64,000 bases of DNA, from assembly GCF_009937955.1 (NCBI RefSeq), contig NZ_AP018439.1, positions 2,542,001-2,606,000 of the forward strand. Direction: 5' to 3'. A program made the translations under genes and the position numbers. Each line of letters opens with the position of its first letter. Position 1 is the stretch's first letter. The notes beneath the pieces were generated by a model that had not been told where the DNA came from, ran no database searches, and saw only the letters and a list, made by a program, of their open reading frames with translations. Origin of the DNA: Undibacterium sp. KW1 (GTDB lineage: Bacteria; Pseudomonadota; Gammaproteobacteria; Burkholderiales; Burkholderiaceae_D). Below are positions 7,750-16,601 of the stretch, piece after piece.

Positions 7750-9360
7750 ATGCGACGTTGGAATGGTTGGGGGGATGACAGTATTCATTATGCGATCAAT
7801 GCAGATGCCCTGAGTTTTTTGCAGGCACGCATAGGGCATGGCGTGCCGCAGACAGATGCAGAACTGGATCAGGTATGCCAGCAAGTGCCAGAAAGCCGTT
7901 TGCCACCACATCCACTGACAGATACAGACGCGCTTGGGCGTGTCAGGCATACTCTGGGACAAAGCCTGCCAGACTGGCTCAAAATGCGCTTTGGCAAGAT
8001 CAGCCATTTCCCTGATGGTGTGGCTTACCCAGAAAGTGCTGCGGATGTGCGCAGCTTGCTGGATTACGCCATATTACACAACATCGCCTTGATACCTTAT
8101 GGCGGCGGCACCAGCGTGGTTGGGCATCTGGCCATCACAGAGAATATGCAGCCGGTCTTGTCTGTCGATATGTCACGCATGTCGCAATTGCTGAATCTGG
8201 ACAAGGAAGCGCAACTGGCGACCTTTGGTGCAGGTGTCTTTGGTCCTGATCTGGAAGCGCAATTGCGTGCCCATGGCTATACGCTGGGGCATTTTCCGCA
8301 GTCTTTTGAATATTCAACGCTGGGCGGCTGGGTGGTTACCCGTTCATCTGGTCAGCAGTCGTTACGCTATGGGCGTATAGAACAATTACTGGCAGGTGCC
8401 AGGGTGGAGACCCCTGCGGGGAGGCTGGATATCCAGACCTTTCCTGCATCCGCTGCCGGGCTGGATTTGCGGGAAATGTTGATGGGATCAGAAGGGCGCA
8501 TGGGCATATTGACGGAAGTGACCGTACGCATTACGCCTTTACCTGCATGTGAAGAATTTCACGCGGTGTTCTTTCCTGACTGGGATACAGCACAAACTGC
8601 TGTGAGGACTATCGCCCAGGGCAAGCTCGGTTTATCGATGTTGCGGCTGTCAAATGCCACTGAAACCCTGACCAGCCTGACACTGGCAGGCCACAAGAAG
8701 TTGATAGGCTTGCTGGAATCTTATTTGCGCCTGCGTGGCTGTGATGAGGGTAAATGCGTTTTGCTCATCGGTGCTAGCGGCGAAAAATCTCAGGTGCGCC
8801 ATGCCATCAAATCTGCATTGAAGATGACAAGCCAGCATCAAGGCGTGCATGTAGGTAAAACCATGGGTAAAAAATGGAAGCAGGGGCGTTTCAGGAATGT
8901 GTATCTGCGTAATAGCGCCTGGCAGCAGGGTTATGCGATAGATACCGTAGAGACAGCCTGCGACTGGCCCAAAGTGAAAACTATGATGCTGAGCATGGAG
9001 CAGGCGGGTCGTGATGCCATGGCAACAGAAAATGAACAAGTGCATGCTTATACGCATTTGTCCCATTTATATGCTCAGGGTGCCAGCGTGTACTCGACTT
9101 TTGTGTATCGCCTGACTGGCGATTATGAACAAGACCTTGCGCGCTGGCGCAGGCTTAAATCTGCAGTCTCTGCCGCTATCGTTGACAATGGCGGCACCAT
9201 AAGCCACCAGCATGGCGTGGGCAGTGACCATGCTCCTTATCTGGAAGCTGAAAAAGGCAGTCTGGGAATATCTGGGCTGCGTCATCTGTTCAAACACTTC
9301 GACCCGCAGGGCATCATGAATCCTGGCAAGTTATTGCCTGCAGAAGACGTAAAGCAATGA
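7750..9360 (+). CDS. FAD-binding oxidoreductase, alkyl-DHAP synthase-like
   Basis: A 536-residue flavoprotein of the vanillyl-alcohol-oxidase/D-lactate-dehydrogenase superfamily. The FAD pyrophosphate loop is IPYGGGTSVVGH (about residues 117-128), followed by SEGRMGILTEVTVRI. The C-terminus has GTISHQHGVGSDHAPY, a His-rich block typical of alkylglycerone-phosphate synthase, which swaps the acyl chain of acyl-DHAP for an alkyl chain. Related bacterial proteins may instead oxidise hydroxy acids. AGGGA lies upstream of ATG 7750. It overlaps the next gene by 4 bases (ATGA), so translation is probably coupled. The GlpD-like and kinase neighbours favour a three-carbon phosphate or ether-lipid substrate. 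Confidence 0.75.
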   Translation: MRRWNGWGDDSIHYAINADALSFLQARIGHGVPQTDAELDQVCQQVPESRLPPHPLTDTDALGRVRHTLGQSLPDWLKMRFGKISHFPDGVAYPESAADVRSLLDYAILHNIALIPYGGGTSVVGHLAITENMQPVLSVDMSRMSQLLNLDKEAQLATFGAGVFGPDLEAQLRAHGYTLGHFPQSFEYSTLGGWVVTRSSGQQSLRYGRIEQLLAGARVETPAGRLDIQTFPASAAGLDLREMLMGSEGRMGILTEVTVRITPLPACEEFHAVFFPDWDTAQTAVRTIAQGKLGLSMLRLSNATETLTSLTLAGHKKLIGLLESYLRLRGCDEGKCVLLIGASGEKSQVRHAIKSALKMTSQHQGVHVGKTMGKKWKQGRFRNVYLRNSAWQQGYAIDTVETACDWPKVKTMMLSMEQAGRDAMATENEQVHAYTHLSHLYAQGASVYSTFVYRLTGDYEQDLARWRRLKSAVSAAIVDNGGTISHQHGVGSDHAPYLEAEKGSLGISGLRHLFKHFDPQGIMNPGKLLPAEDVKQ

Positions 9361-10979
9361 AAATAGCCAAATCACGTGCCGACTTACTCAGGACGATTGC
9401 CAACCAAGAGCAAGACTGGGACATCATCGTCATTGGTGGTGGGATTACTGGTGCAGGTATATTGCTGGAAGCTGCACGACGCGGCTTAAGGGTTTTGCTG
9501 GTCGAGCAAAAAGACTTCGCCTGGGGTACATCCAGCCGCTCCTCCAAACTGGTGCATGGTGGTTTGCGCTACATTAAAGAAGGCAAGTTCTTCCTGACAC
9601 GGGATTCTGTACGTGAAAGGCAGGGACTGATGCAAGCTGCGGCAGGTCTGGTTGAGCCACAGAGTTTTGCATTTGCTGACTATCAGGGACGGAAGCCTGG
9701 GCGCTGGATGTTTGCGCTCGGTTTGGTCATCTATGATTTTCTGGCTGGTTTGCGTGGCAAACATTATTTCTCGGCGCAAGACTTCCAGATGCTGGCACCG
9801 CATATACCTGCGGCTGATTTAAAAGGCGGCTCTTGCTATCTGGATGCCAAGACTGATGATGCCCGTCTGGTGCTCAGGGTCTTGCAGGAGGCGCGTGCTG
9901 CCGGAGCTATCGCCTTGAACTATCTTGCAGTAAAAAGTGTCATGTATGACAACGGGCATGCCACTGGCGTGGTTTTGCAAGATGCATTGAGCATGCAGGA
10001 ATACCAGATCAACGCCAAAGTCACCATCAATGCAACTGGCGCTTGGGCTGACGACCTGCGTCAGCAGCAAGGGGCAAGTGCAAGATTGCGCCCTCTGCGC
10101 GGCAGCCATTTGCTAATACCTGCCTGGCGCTTGCCGGTGGCGCAGGCAGTAAGTTTGATGCACCCGCGTGATGGCCGGCCAGTCTTTGTTTATCCCTGGG
10201 AAGGTGTCAGCCTGGTGGGGACGACAGATGTGGATCACAGCGATGATGTGCAGCAAGAAACTGCCATCACCGCACATGAAGTCGCTTATTTGATGGAAGC
10301 GATGGACTTCCAGTTCCCGCAATTGCAACTGAAGCTGGATGACATTATCGCCAGCTATGCAGGTATCCGACCTGTGATTGATACCGGCAAGGCCGACCCA
10401 TCGAAGGAAGGGCGTGATCATGCCATCTGGCTGGAAAAAGGCTTATTGACAGTCACAGGCGGCAAGTTGACGACTTTCAGGCTGATTGCGCAAGATGCGC
10501 TAAAGCACATTGCTCATTTATTTCCTGGCCATCAGTCTGATCAAAAGGTGAGCAATTTATTTGCCCGCCCATCAGATTTAGCTAATGAAAAACAATTAAA
10601 CCATACACAAAAATCACGGTTGCAAGGCCATTATGGTCAATCCGCTGCTGAGATTGTACAAATTGCTCAAGATGGTGAACTGGATTTCATACCAGGGACA
10701 CTGACCATGTGGGTGGAATTGCGCTGGGCAGCGCGGCATGAAGCGGTAGAGCACTTGCAAGACCTGATGTTGCGCAGAACTAGGCTGGGTTTATTGGTAC
10801 GCCAGGGTGGCCTGGCATTGTTGCCGCGCATCAGGGCAATTTGTCAGCCTGAACTAAAGTGGAATGACGAGCGATGGGAAAATGAACAGTCTGCCTATCT
10901 GCAACTGTGGAACAAGTATTATGCTTTGCCAGACAAGAGTAGTATCCCTGAATGGCGAAATCTGCGGCAGTCTATATAA
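9357..10979 (+). CDS. Glycerol-3-phosphate dehydrogenase/oxidase (GlpD-like)
   Basis: A 540-residue FAD protein of the GlpD/GlpO family, which oxidises sn-glycerol 3-phosphate to DHAP and passes electrons to quinone. Visible motifs are the Rossmann loop IIVIGGGITGAGI, the GlpD signature SSRSSKLVHGGLRYI, and in the middle VSLVGTTDVDHSDD. These are followed by IRPVID and VTGGKLTTFR. Its length is within the family range. It starts inside the stop of the previous gene and is followed 11 bases later by the FGGY kinase. I give no symbol because a separate housekeeping glpD is likely elsewhere and this copy belongs to a specialised operon. Confidence 0.85.
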   Translation: MKIAKSRADLLRTIANQEQDWDIIVIGGGITGAGILLEAARRGLRVLLVEQKDFAWGTSSRSSKLVHGGLRYIKEGKFFLTRDSVRERQGLMQAAAGLVEPQSFAFADYQGRKPGRWMFALGLVIYDFLAGLRGKHYFSAQDFQMLAPHIPAADLKGGSCYLDAKTDDARLVLRVLQEARAAGAIALNYLAVKSVMYDNGHATGVVLQDALSMQEYQINAKVTINATGAWADDLRQQQGASARLRPLRGSHLLIPAWRLPVAQAVSLMHPRDGRPVFVYPWEGVSLVGTTDVDHSDDVQQETAITAHEVAYLMEAMDFQFPQLQLKLDDIIASYAGIRPVIDTGKADPSKEGRDHAIWLEKGLLTVTGGKLTTFRLIAQDALKHIAHLFPGHQSDQKVSNLFARPSDLANEKQLNHTQKSRLQGHYGQSAAEIVQIAQDGELDFIPGTLTMWVELRWAARHEAVEHLQDLMLRRTRLGLLVRQGGLALLPRIRAICQPELKWNDERWENEQSAYLQLWNKYYALPDKSSIPEWRNLRQSI

Positions 10980-10990
10980 AATAAAAAATC

Positions 10991-12553
10991 ATGTCCAAGC
11001 AATATATTCTTTCCATAGACAACGGCACCCAAAGCGTCAGGGCTATCCTGTTTGATTTGCGGGGCAATATTGTCGCCAAATCCCAGGTGCATCTCGAAGC
11101 TTATTTTTCAGATCAACCTGGCTGGGCAGAACATCATCCTGAAGATTATTGGCAGGCAGTATGTACAGCCTGCCAGCGTCTGTGGAATGAACATGGCATT
11201 TCTCCATCGACGGTACAAGGTGTTGCCGTGACCACCCAGCGCGGCACCATGATCAACCTGGACAAGCAAGGCCAGCCTTTGCGACCCGCGATTACCTGGT
11301 TGGATCAAAGGCGTACCGACATAGTCCCACCGGTTAACCCCTTGTGGATGACGGCCTTCAAGCTGGCGGGCGTTGCCAGCACTATTAATTTCTTTCGCGG
11401 TGAGGCCGAAGCCAACTGGATCAAGGCGCATCAACCAGACATCTGGGACAAGACGGATAAATACCTGATGTTGTCCGGTTACCTGAATTATCGCCTGTGC
11501 GGCAATTTCATTGATTCCATAGGTTCGCAAGTCGGTTATTTGCCATTTGATTATAAAGGCTTGAAATGGGCTGGGAAATTGGACTGGAAATGGCAAGCAT
11601 TGGCGGTAAAGGCCGAAAGCTTGCCTGAGCTGGTGCCACCCGGTACAGTCATGGGACACATCAACCACGCGGCTGAGGCAGCAACCGGCATACTGGCTGG
11701 CACACCTTTACTGGCTGCAGCGGCGGACAAGGCATGTGAAGTGATAGGAGCTGGCTGCCAGCAACCTAATATCGGCTGCCTCAGTTATGGCACGACTGCG
11801 ACCATCAATACCACCAGCAAGAAATACCTGGAAGTGACACCATTCATACCACCTTATCCAGCAGCAATCCCCGGTTCTTACAGTACCGAGGTGCAGATAT
11901 TCCGTGGTTACTGGATGGTGAACTGGTTCAAGGAACAATTTGGTCATCATGAAAAACTGCAAGCGGCAGAGCAGGGCGTTTTGCCAGAGGCCTTATTTGA
12001 TGAGCTGGTGAATGCTGTGCCGCCGGGTTCCATGGGACTGATGCTGCAACCCTACTGGACGCCCGGTATCAAAGTGCCGGGTGCAGAAGCCAAGGGCGCC
12101 ATCATCGGGTTTGGCGATGTGCATACTCGTGCACACATGTACCGCGCTATCCTTGAGGGACTGGCTTATGCCTTGCGAGAAGGCAAAGAGCGTATAGAAA
12201 AGCGTAGCGGTGTGGCGATCACTGAATTGCGAATCTCAGGCGGCGGCTCTCAGAGCGACGCTGCCATGCAATTGACGGCAGATATCTTTGCCTTGCCGAC
12301 ATCGCGCCCGCATATCTATGAAACCTCAGGTTTGGGTGCTGCTATCGATGTAGCGGTAGGCTTGGGCCTGCATCCCAGTTTTGACGTCGCGATCAAGGAG
12401 ATGACGCGCATAGGCAAAACCTTTGAACCTATCGCCCATCATCACCAGATCTACAATGAGCTGTATCACCGGGTTTATCAAAAGATGTATGCCCGTTTGC
12501 AGCCTTTGTATAAAGAGATACAGCAAATCACCGGATATCCGAAAATGCATTGA
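10991..12553 (+). CDS. FGGY-family carbohydrate kinase
   Basis: A 520-residue sugar/polyol kinase. The N-terminal ATPase-fold phosphate loop is LSIDNGTQSVRAILFDL, the substrate-side motif is ITWLDQRR, the second phosphate loop is LSYGTTATINTTSK, and the C-terminal adenosine region is LRISGGGSQSDAAMQLTADI. These are the FGGY landmarks in order. The substrate cannot be read from the sequence. The position after a GlpD-like gene suggests glycerol or a glycerol-like polyol, but it is less like canonical GlpK. It is the third gene of the operon. Confidence 0.82.
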   Translation: MSKQYILSIDNGTQSVRAILFDLRGNIVAKSQVHLEAYFSDQPGWAEHHPEDYWQAVCTACQRLWNEHGISPSTVQGVAVTTQRGTMINLDKQGQPLRPAITWLDQRRTDIVPPVNPLWMTAFKLAGVASTINFFRGEAEANWIKAHQPDIWDKTDKYLMLSGYLNYRLCGNFIDSIGSQVGYLPFDYKGLKWAGKLDWKWQALAVKAESLPELVPPGTVMGHINHAAEAATGILAGTPLLAAAADKACEVIGAGCQQPNIGCLSYGTTATINTTSKKYLEVTPFIPPYPAAIPGSYSTEVQIFRGYWMVNWFKEQFGHHEKLQAAEQGVLPEALFDELVNAVPPGSMGLMLQPYWTPGIKVPGAEAKGAIIGFGDVHTRAHMYRAILEGLAYALREGKERIEKRSGVAITELRISGGGSQSDAAMQLTADIFALPTSRPHIYETSGLGAAIDVAVGLGLHPSFDVAIKEMTRIGKTFEPIAHHHQIYNELYHRVYQKMYARLQPLYKEIQQITGYPKMH

Positions 12554-12591
12554 CGTAACTTGATAGTGCTCGGCCTGCTATCATTATTCGC

Positions 12592-13296
12592 ATGACGACA
12601 ATAGTACTCTTGCCTGGCATGGATGGTACAGGCACACTCTATGAGCCTTTGCATAAGGCATTGAATGGTAGATGTAAACTACTGGTATTGACATATCCGC
12701 CAGATCAAGCGCTGGGCTACGCAGAACTGGAGATCTTGGTTCAGACGCAACTACCGCAGGATGAAGATTATATTTTGCTGGGCGAATCGTTCTCAGGCCC
12801 GATTGCCATTTCCATCGCTGCCACAAAGCCAGTGCGGCTGAAGGCCTTGATACTTTGTGTGACTTTTGCATGTAATCCTTATCCCTGGATGGCAGGTTTC
12901 AGATTTGTGCTGCCTTATTTACCGACCAGACTGGCACCGTTGCGGGTCCTCAGCCATATGTTACTGGGGCGATTTTCCAGCAAAGAATTGTGCATGCAGT
13001 TGGCAGATGCTTTGGCAGGTGTCAGGCCCGCCAGTTTAAAGGCCCGTTTGCATTCGGTGTTGAGTTGCGATGTCAGAGAAAAACTCCAGGGCATCAAAGT
13101 GCCTGTACTCTATCTACAAGCCAACAGGGACAGACTGATACCAGTCTCTGCCCATGCAGATATCAAAACGCAATTGCATGAAATGGAAATATGCCGATAC
13201 GATGCACCTCATTTTTTATTGCAGACGAAAGCGGATGCAGTTGCCAAAGATGTTCAGCAGTTGATGTCGAAAGTCGAAGTTGATAGGGAGAGTTAG
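12592..13296 (+). CDS. Alpha/beta hydrolase
   Basis: A 234-residue cytoplasmic alpha/beta hydrolase. It begins TTIVLLPGMDGTGTLYEPL with the oxyanion HG-like loop replaced by PGMDG. The nucleophile elbow is LLGESFSGPIAI (GxSxG), the acid is probably Asp in QANRDRLIP, and the histidine is in DAPHFLLQ. The catalytic triad is thus complete. Substrate is unknown; a lysophospholipase or other ester would suit the lipid-related operon 38 bases upstream. Its stop overlaps by one base the start of the next regulator gene. Confidence 0.75.
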   Translation: MTTIVLLPGMDGTGTLYEPLHKALNGRCKLLVLTYPPDQALGYAELEILVQTQLPQDEDYILLGESFSGPIAISIAATKPVRLKALILCVTFACNPYPWMAGFRFVLPYLPTRLAPLRVLSHMLLGRFSSKELCMQLADALAGVRPASLKARLHSVLSCDVREKLQGIKVPVLYLQANRDRLIPVSAHADIKTQLHEMEICRYDAPHFLLQTKADAVAKDVQQLMSKVEVDRES

Positions 13297-14264
13297 TGTT
13301 GAGTAATTATGATAAAGTTGAATATGCCAGGCGCCTGAACCGTGTTCTTGACTATGTAGACCAGCATTTGGATACGTCGTTGGAATTGGATAAATTGGCT
13401 GAAGTGGCACATTTTTCACGTTTTCATTTTCATCGTATATTTGCTGCCTGGATGGGTGAAACACTGGGAGATTATGCGCGGCGGCGACGTCTGGAAACCG
13501 CAGCCTGGCGTTTATCCTGCGATCGACAAGCATCGGTACTGGACATTGCGCTCGCATGCGGTTTCGCTTCTGGCGAAGCGTTTGCCCGCGCATTCAAGCT
13601 CCGGTTTGACTGCACCCCAAGCCAATGGCGGGCTGGTAGCGATGAGCGCAGATTGGCTCAGGTGCGGGCAGGTTATGAAAACCGTGCAAGACATGACAGC
13701 AATCTGAGTCAGGTACTCAGCAATTCTGATCAGGTAAACGTGAACGGTATTTGCGAAGATAGTGGCTCTTATCAGCCACGTCGAAAGTATCTTATGGAAG
13801 TAAATATTGTTCAATTGCCGGCAGTACGCGTTGCTTACCAACGTTATATAGGCCCGTATGGCCCAGGCGTTACTGAGTTCTGGCGCAGTAAAGTTACGCC
13901 ATGGATGCAAGTCCATGGCTTACAAGATCAAGTCTGTTATGGAATAGGGTATGACGATCCCAGCGTCACGGTTGCGGACAAATGTCGTTATGATGCATGC
14001 GTCACTATCACTGAGGGCTTCGCGCCAGGTGCTCATGCAAATGTCAAAACATTGCCAGGCGGTGCTTATGCTGTTGCCCAATTCAATGGGCCAGTGACGG
14101 CTGTGAATGATGCATGGATGGAGTTGATGCGCGAATACTTGCCAGCCAGCGGCATGCAATGTGATGACAGGCCCTGTTTTGAGCAGTTTTCGGCAAATTC
14201 TGCTTTGGATCCTCAGACAGGAATATTTTCTTGTCTGTTATGCATACCTGTCAAGGCGCTATAA
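13296..14264 (+). CDS. AraC-family regulator with GyrI-like effector domain
   Basis: A 322-residue protein starting at GTG 13296, preceded by GATAGGGAGAG, and overlapping the previous stop by one base. The N-terminal double HTH (about residues 10-110) includes LELDKLAEVAHFSRFHFHRI and VLDIALACGFASGEAFARAF. The C-terminal part (about 165-320) is a GyrI-like/Rob-type small-molecule-binding domain, beginning VNIVQLPAVRVAYQRYIGPY. Such fusions bind hydrophobic cations or similar ligands and control efflux or stress genes. The link to the adjacent hydrolase is the only clue to its target. Confidence 0.85.
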   Translation: MLSNYDKVEYARRLNRVLDYVDQHLDTSLELDKLAEVAHFSRFHFHRIFAAWMGETLGDYARRRRLETAAWRLSCDRQASVLDIALACGFASGEAFARAFKLRFDCTPSQWRAGSDERRLAQVRAGYENRARHDSNLSQVLSNSDQVNVNGICEDSGSYQPRRKYLMEVNIVQLPAVRVAYQRYIGPYGPGVTEFWRSKVTPWMQVHGLQDQVCYGIGYDDPSVTVADKCRYDACVTITEGFAPGAHANVKTLPGGAYAVAQFNGPVTAVNDAWMELMREYLPASGMQCDDRPCFEQFSANSALDPQTGIFSCLLCIPVKAL

Positions 14265-14318
14265 AAAATCCTGCAATAAAAGTGACATACTCACTTGTGA
14301 TGACTGATTCAGCTTGAG

Positions 14319-14849
14319 TTAATCAAGCAATACCGAGCCATCGGGGCCCCATTTCACTTTGGTGATCCCTGGCTCGGTTTCTTCCAGCCGTTTCATCTCA
14401 TGTTCCTGTGGCGTTATCATGCCACGTTGCAGGCGCAATTCATCTGCCAGTTTTTGGTCTTCCATGATTTGCTGACGACGCGCTGCTGCCAGTTGTATGG
14501 TTTCCAGCAATTCTTCCTGGTTCCAGGGTTTAGCGATGTAGCGAAACACCTCGGCATCATTGATGGCACCCAGTATGGTCTTGAATTCGGCAGATGCGCT
14601 CAGCATCAGGCGTATTGCATGGGGCTGCATTTCCTTGGCAATGGACAAGAACTGTATGCCGTTCATGCCAGGCATATGGTAGTCAGAGATGATAAAGTCG
14701 AAAGCTGTATTACTCAGGCGATTGATCGCTTCCTGAGGAGAATTAAGCAATTCCATTGTCATTTCCATCTCTTTTGCGACGCTTTTCAGGCTCCTTTGCA
14801 GTGCCAGCAGAACATTTGGTTCGTCATCGAGCAATAATATCCTGTACAT
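14319..14849 (-). CDS. Single-domain response regulator (REC)
   Basis: A 176-residue receiver protein. The acidic pocket is LLLDDEPN (residues 6-13), the phospho-acceptor is Asp56 in IISDYHMPGMNG, and the conserved Lys is in YIAKPWNQEE. No DNA-binding or enzymatic domain follows; the C-terminal 45 residues are helical with an acidic tail ending KWGPDGSVLLD. The KPWN signature is shared with the receivers of the two adjacent proteins. Its ATG overlaps the stop of the HD-GYP gene by one base, so it is translationally coupled and probably part of the same phosphorelay. Confidence 0.88.
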   Translation of the reverse strand: MYRILLLDDEPNVLLALQRSLKSVAKEMEMTMELLNSPQEAINRLSNTAFDFIISDYHMPGMNGIQFLSIAKEMQPHAIRLMLSASAEFKTILGAINDAEVFRYIAKPWNQEELLETIQLAAARRQQIMEDQKLADELRLQRGMITPQEHEMKRLEETEPGITKVKWGPDGSVLLD

Positions 14850-16162
14850 TATTTTCTCCTGTTGCTGTGTACACGTATGACTAGTTTGGAGCCTGCGGGG
14901 TGCTCGAACAATCGCAATTTGTCGATGACGTGCTGGTCCAGTACGTAATCGGTAGGCAGAAGCAGCATACCTTCTTTGGAAATCACATCAGCAGAAAGTA
15001 TCATTCCTGGCTGTATTTGCGCTGTTGATATTTCTTGATCGTCAATCTCGTCAGTCTTGTTGCTAATAATTTGCTTGAAAGCTGCAACAACTTTTTCATC
15101 ATAACGATTTCCGGCACCGCGAATAATTAATGCCTGCGCATCTTCCGCGTGCATTCTTTTTTGAAGCAAGCTGCCATTCTGTAGATTGTCATAATCGCTT
15201 GATAGCGACAAAATACGTGCGCCTATTGGGATATTTTCTCCTTCCAGGCCGTCAGGAAAGCCTCTGCCATCAAATCGTTCATGCTGCGCACGTATAATCT
15301 TTGAACTACCTTGCAAGTCTTGGAGTGGCATCAATAATTGCTCTGCACGTAGGGTATGTTTATGAAATTGTCCTAGCTGCTCACCATTCATTTGACTGAC
15401 AGGGGTTGCCAATAACTCATCTGAAAAACCGATCTTGCCAATATCCGCTAATAGGGATGCGACAAAAATTTCTTGAGTCTCCTTAGAATCAAGGTTGAGT
15501 TTTTTTGCAATTTTTCTTGATAAATCGGCTACCCGCCTCGAGTGTCCAACAAGTTTGCCACCGCGCATTTCTATAACATTAGAAAAAACTTTGATAGACG
15601 TGAGAAAGTTGGTCTTCAATTTGTCGTTGACGCTTAAAAGCGACGCATGAGCCTTCCTAAGATCTATGGTTCGCTCATCTACCTTGATTTCCAGACTGGC
15701 ATTAAGGGATTTAAGTTCTTCGTTTTGGCGCAGAGTTAGTGCTTCTAGCCTTTTTTTCTCTGCTTCTAATGCCTTGCGCTCCAGCGCTTGTTTAACTACT
15801 AGAACAATATCATTATCGTTCCAAGGTTTTGTTATATAACGAAAGATTTCTCCTCTGTTGATGGCATCTATGGTGGACTGCATGTCAGCATAACCAGTTA
15901 GTAACAATCGTATAGTGTCTGGCCAACGCGCTCTTACGTGTGCCAAAAATACTGCACCATCCATGACTGGCATACGCATATCGGAAATAGCCAGATCTAC
16001 TGCTTCCTTTTCAAGTAAGTCTAAGGCTTCTTGACCGCTATTGGCCAATAGTATTTTATAAGGGTAGGGTCTGAACAAGCGACGTAGTGCAGAAAGAATA
16101 TTTGGCTCATCATCGACAAAGAGAAGAACCGACGGTGCGTCAGAGCATATGCCATCGCTCAT
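14849..16162 (-). CDS. Response regulator with HD-GYP-type output domain, degenerate HD dyad
   Basis: A 437-residue protein with an N-terminal receiver (phospho-Asp61 in ISDMRMPVMDG, Lys in YITKPWND) and a coiled-coil linker (about 130-180). An HD-GYP-like domain follows (about 195-345). HD-GYP proteins hydrolyse cyclic di-GMP. Here the HD dyad is LLADIGKIG, so the His is replaced by Ala near residue 238. The GYP motif is FDGRGFPDGL (GFP). Other ligands (HSRRV, HKHTLRAEQ, QHERFDG) remain. Activity may be lost or altered. The gene overlaps the small unknown gene upstream by four bases (ATGA). Confidence 0.82.
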   Translation of the reverse strand: MSDGICSDAPSVLLFVDDEPNILSALRRLFRPYPYKILLANSGQEALDLLEKEAVDLAISDMRMPVMDGAVFLAHVRARWPDTIRLLLTGYADMQSTIDAINRGEIFRYITKPWNDNDIVLVVKQALERKALEAEKKRLEALTLRQNEELKSLNASLEIKVDERTIDLRKAHASLLSVNDKLKTNFLTSIKVFSNVIEMRGGKLVGHSRRVADLSRKIAKKLNLDSKETQEIFVASLLADIGKIGFSDELLATPVSQMNGEQLGQFHKHTLRAEQLLMPLQDLQGSSKIIRAQHERFDGRGFPDGLEGENIPIGARILSLSSDYDNLQNGSLLQKRMHAEDAQALIIRGAGNRYDEKVVAAFKQIISNKTDEIDDQEISTAQIQPGMILSADVISKEGMLLLPTDYVLDQHVIDKLRLFEHPAGSKLVIRVHSNRRK

Positions 16163-16410
16163 TGTATGCCTCCTTGCAATATGACTTTACTGTTGACATA
16201 CCTGAAGAGGTGCGGGGTTCGGCCTAGTTGAAATGATCCAGTTTCGCGTTTGAAAATGAGTTCCTCGGCCTGCTTTTGAAGTATCCCAGAGGAAAGTGAA
16301 CGACCCTCCCCGGCATCTCTATCTTTCGTTTTAATAGCAGAAAACGGATAAAAAATGCGATTTTTATCTACTTTAGGAATCTCGACTTCATCAATTCTAA
16401 TGTTTGACAT
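16159..16410 (-). CDS. Small hypothetical protein in signalling operon
   Basis: An 83-residue protein with no recognised domain, signal peptide or membrane segment. It is mildly basic and has the segment RIFYPFSAIKTKDRDAGEG followed by SSGILQKQAEELIFKR. The gene overlaps the HD-GYP regulator by four bases (ATGA), a sign of translational coupling, so it probably acts in the same pathway. The function is unknown. Confidence 0.55.
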   Translation of the reverse strand: MSNIRIDEVEIPKVDKNRIFYPFSAIKTKDRDAGEGRSLSSGILQKQAEELIFKRETGSFQLGRTPHLFRYVNSKVILQGGIQ

Positions 16411-16601
16411 GATGTGTTATTTTCCCTGAATAGTGTGAATCCGTAGACGCAACATCTCTCAAAAAGGAGAGTTTTTTCTTCTATTGCAACAGCCTCTAAT
16501 TCTGCCAATATGTTATATGTGCTTCAAAGTTACGTAACCGTCGATGCCTATTCTCAATCGTTGGGGGCAAAGTCTTGGTAATTGATCTCTTCTTTTTGGA
16601 G

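Noticed and set aside
16450..16480. CTCTC/GAGAG hairpin followed by six T on the plus strand
   Set aside because: No plus-strand gene ends here and it faces the wrong way for the signalling genes; probably fortuitous.
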